DNA from: JBFGWM01 sp041588495
GTDB lineage: Bacteria; Pseudomonadota; Gammaproteobacteria; Pseudomonadales; JBFGWM01
Direction of reading: 5' to 3'
Assembly: GCA_041588495.1 (NCBI GenBank)
Contig: JBFGWM010000187.1
Span: 1 to 5,775 of the forward strand
Length of the DNA stretch: 5,775 nt
This document shows, in pieces, positions 5,158 through 5,775 of this stretch. The position numbers and the translations under genes are program-made. The notes below the pieces were generated by a model. That model was not told the DNA's origin and did no database searches. It saw only the letters and a list, made by a program, of their open reading frames with translations. Positions within the stretch are counted from its first letter, which is position 1, and the number at the start of each line of letters is the position of its first letter.

Positions 5158-5775
5158 GGCTCGGCCTGAAGCTCAGCGGGGTTCATGTACTTGCGGTAAC
5201 GCGCCAGCACGTCGCGCACGTGCGCAACGCGCTGCTCGACTGAACCACGCAGCTTTATGAAGGGCACCCGGTATCGAGCCAGGTCGGCAAGAACCTGGCG
5301 CTGGAACGCCTCTCGCTCGACCGCGCCGGAACGGTCCCAGGTGTCGACATACGGGATGTCGGTGTCACAGACGAAAACGAGGTCGTAGCGGCCGGTGGCA
5401 TCCCGGGCCAGGGTTTCCAGGCGCGCTGCCGGAGTACCGTGATAGTGACGCGCGAACGTCAGGGTCGTGAGTGCGTTGGTATCGGTGAAGAGATAGCGGT
5501 TCGCTTTTTCAAGCAGAGCATCTTCCCGTTCGATATGCTCCTCGGCGATCCGCACCAGTTGCTCCGGCGTGAGGCGGCGGCCCACCTGGTGTCTCTCCCA
5601 GTATTCGCGCCCGTACTCCGGCATCCACCGGGTGTCGAATTCGTCGGCAAGCCGCTGTGCCAGGGTAGACTTGCCGGTGCACGGCGCACCCAAGTACACC
5701 ACGTTGGTGACAAGGTCACGGTATACCAGCGGATCGATGTAATCACGAAAACGAAACGGGTCTTCGCGAATCGCG
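5154..5775 (-). CDS. nadR: NadR-like nicotinamide riboside kinase, C-terminal part (5' end beyond right edge)
   Basis: NadR-type proteins phosphorylate nicotinamide riboside to NMN (RNK domain), and many also adenylate NMN to NAD through an N-terminal NMNAT domain. The frame is open to the right edge, giving 206 visible residues; the internal GTG at 5702 is not the start, because it lies just before the P-loop and the upstream residues also fit NadR. Visible residues 1-24 (IREDPFRFRDYIDPLVYRDL) match the link between NMNAT and RNK domains. The Walker A loop is GAPCTGKST at 29-37, and PEYGREYWE at 52-60 is the NadR substrate-site motif. Further on, LFTDTNALTT and YDLVFVCDTDIPYVDTWDRS match the later RNK motifs. 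Whether a full NMNAT domain and a DNA-binding domain exist cannot be seen. It overlaps pnuC by 4 nt. Confidence 0.85.
   Translation of the reverse strand, partial: AIREDPFRFRDYIDPLVYRDLVTNVVYLGAPCTGKSTLAQRLADEFDTRWMPEYGREYWERHQVGRRLTPEQLVRIAEEHIEREDALLEKANRYLFTDTNALTTLTFARHYHGTPAARLETLARDATGRYDLVFVCDTDIPYVDTWDRSGAVEREAFQRQVLADLARYRVPFIKLRGSVEQRVAHVRDVLARYRKYMNPAELQAEP

Noticed and set aside
3235..5169. A 644-codon open frame on the plus strand
   Set aside because: It is antisense to the CHAT and pnuC genes and the gap between them. Its product is rich in His, Arg and Gln with no recognisable domain, while the opposite strand encodes clear family hallmarks.

Overview
The window looks like chromosomal DNA from a GC-rich, halophilic or halotolerant Gram-negative bacterium, most likely a gammaproteobacterium. 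The main clues are a divergent ectR/ectA pair (control and first committed acetylation of ectoine synthesis, an osmoprotectant pathway) and a lipoprotein signal on a large TPR-CHAT protein. The taxonomic reading is inference; no rRNA or other marker is present.

Layout. Bases 1-117 hold the first 39 codons of an EctA-like diaminobutyrate acetyltransferase on the minus strand, running off the left edge. Bases 118-468 are a 351-bp divergent control region: AT-rich next to ectA, GC-rich next to ectR, with promoter-like elements facing both ways and four inverted repeats. Bases 469-996 on the plus strand encode a MarR-family regulator of the EctR type. It ends tail-to-tail with a minus-strand gene cluster, and a 27-base hairpin contains both stop codons.

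Everything from 1018 to 5775 is on the minus strand. Read in the direction of transcription, it starts with the C-terminal half of a NadR-like protein (nicotinamide riboside kinase domain visible, the rest beyond the right edge). This overlaps by 4 nt with pnuC, a nicotinamide riboside transporter; together they import and trap NAD precursors. After a 168-bp gap comes a three-gene cassette: a TPR-CHAT lipoprotein of about 823 residues with an intact His/Cys caspase-like dyad, a small secreted protein with four cysteines, and an overlapping 97-residue protein. I recognise neither of the last two.

The most original material is the CHAT lipoprotein cassette, which could be a surface or periplasmic caspase-like protease with co-encoded partners, and the palindrome-rich ectA-ectR control region. 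The ectoine and NAD-salvage genes are otherwise conventional.
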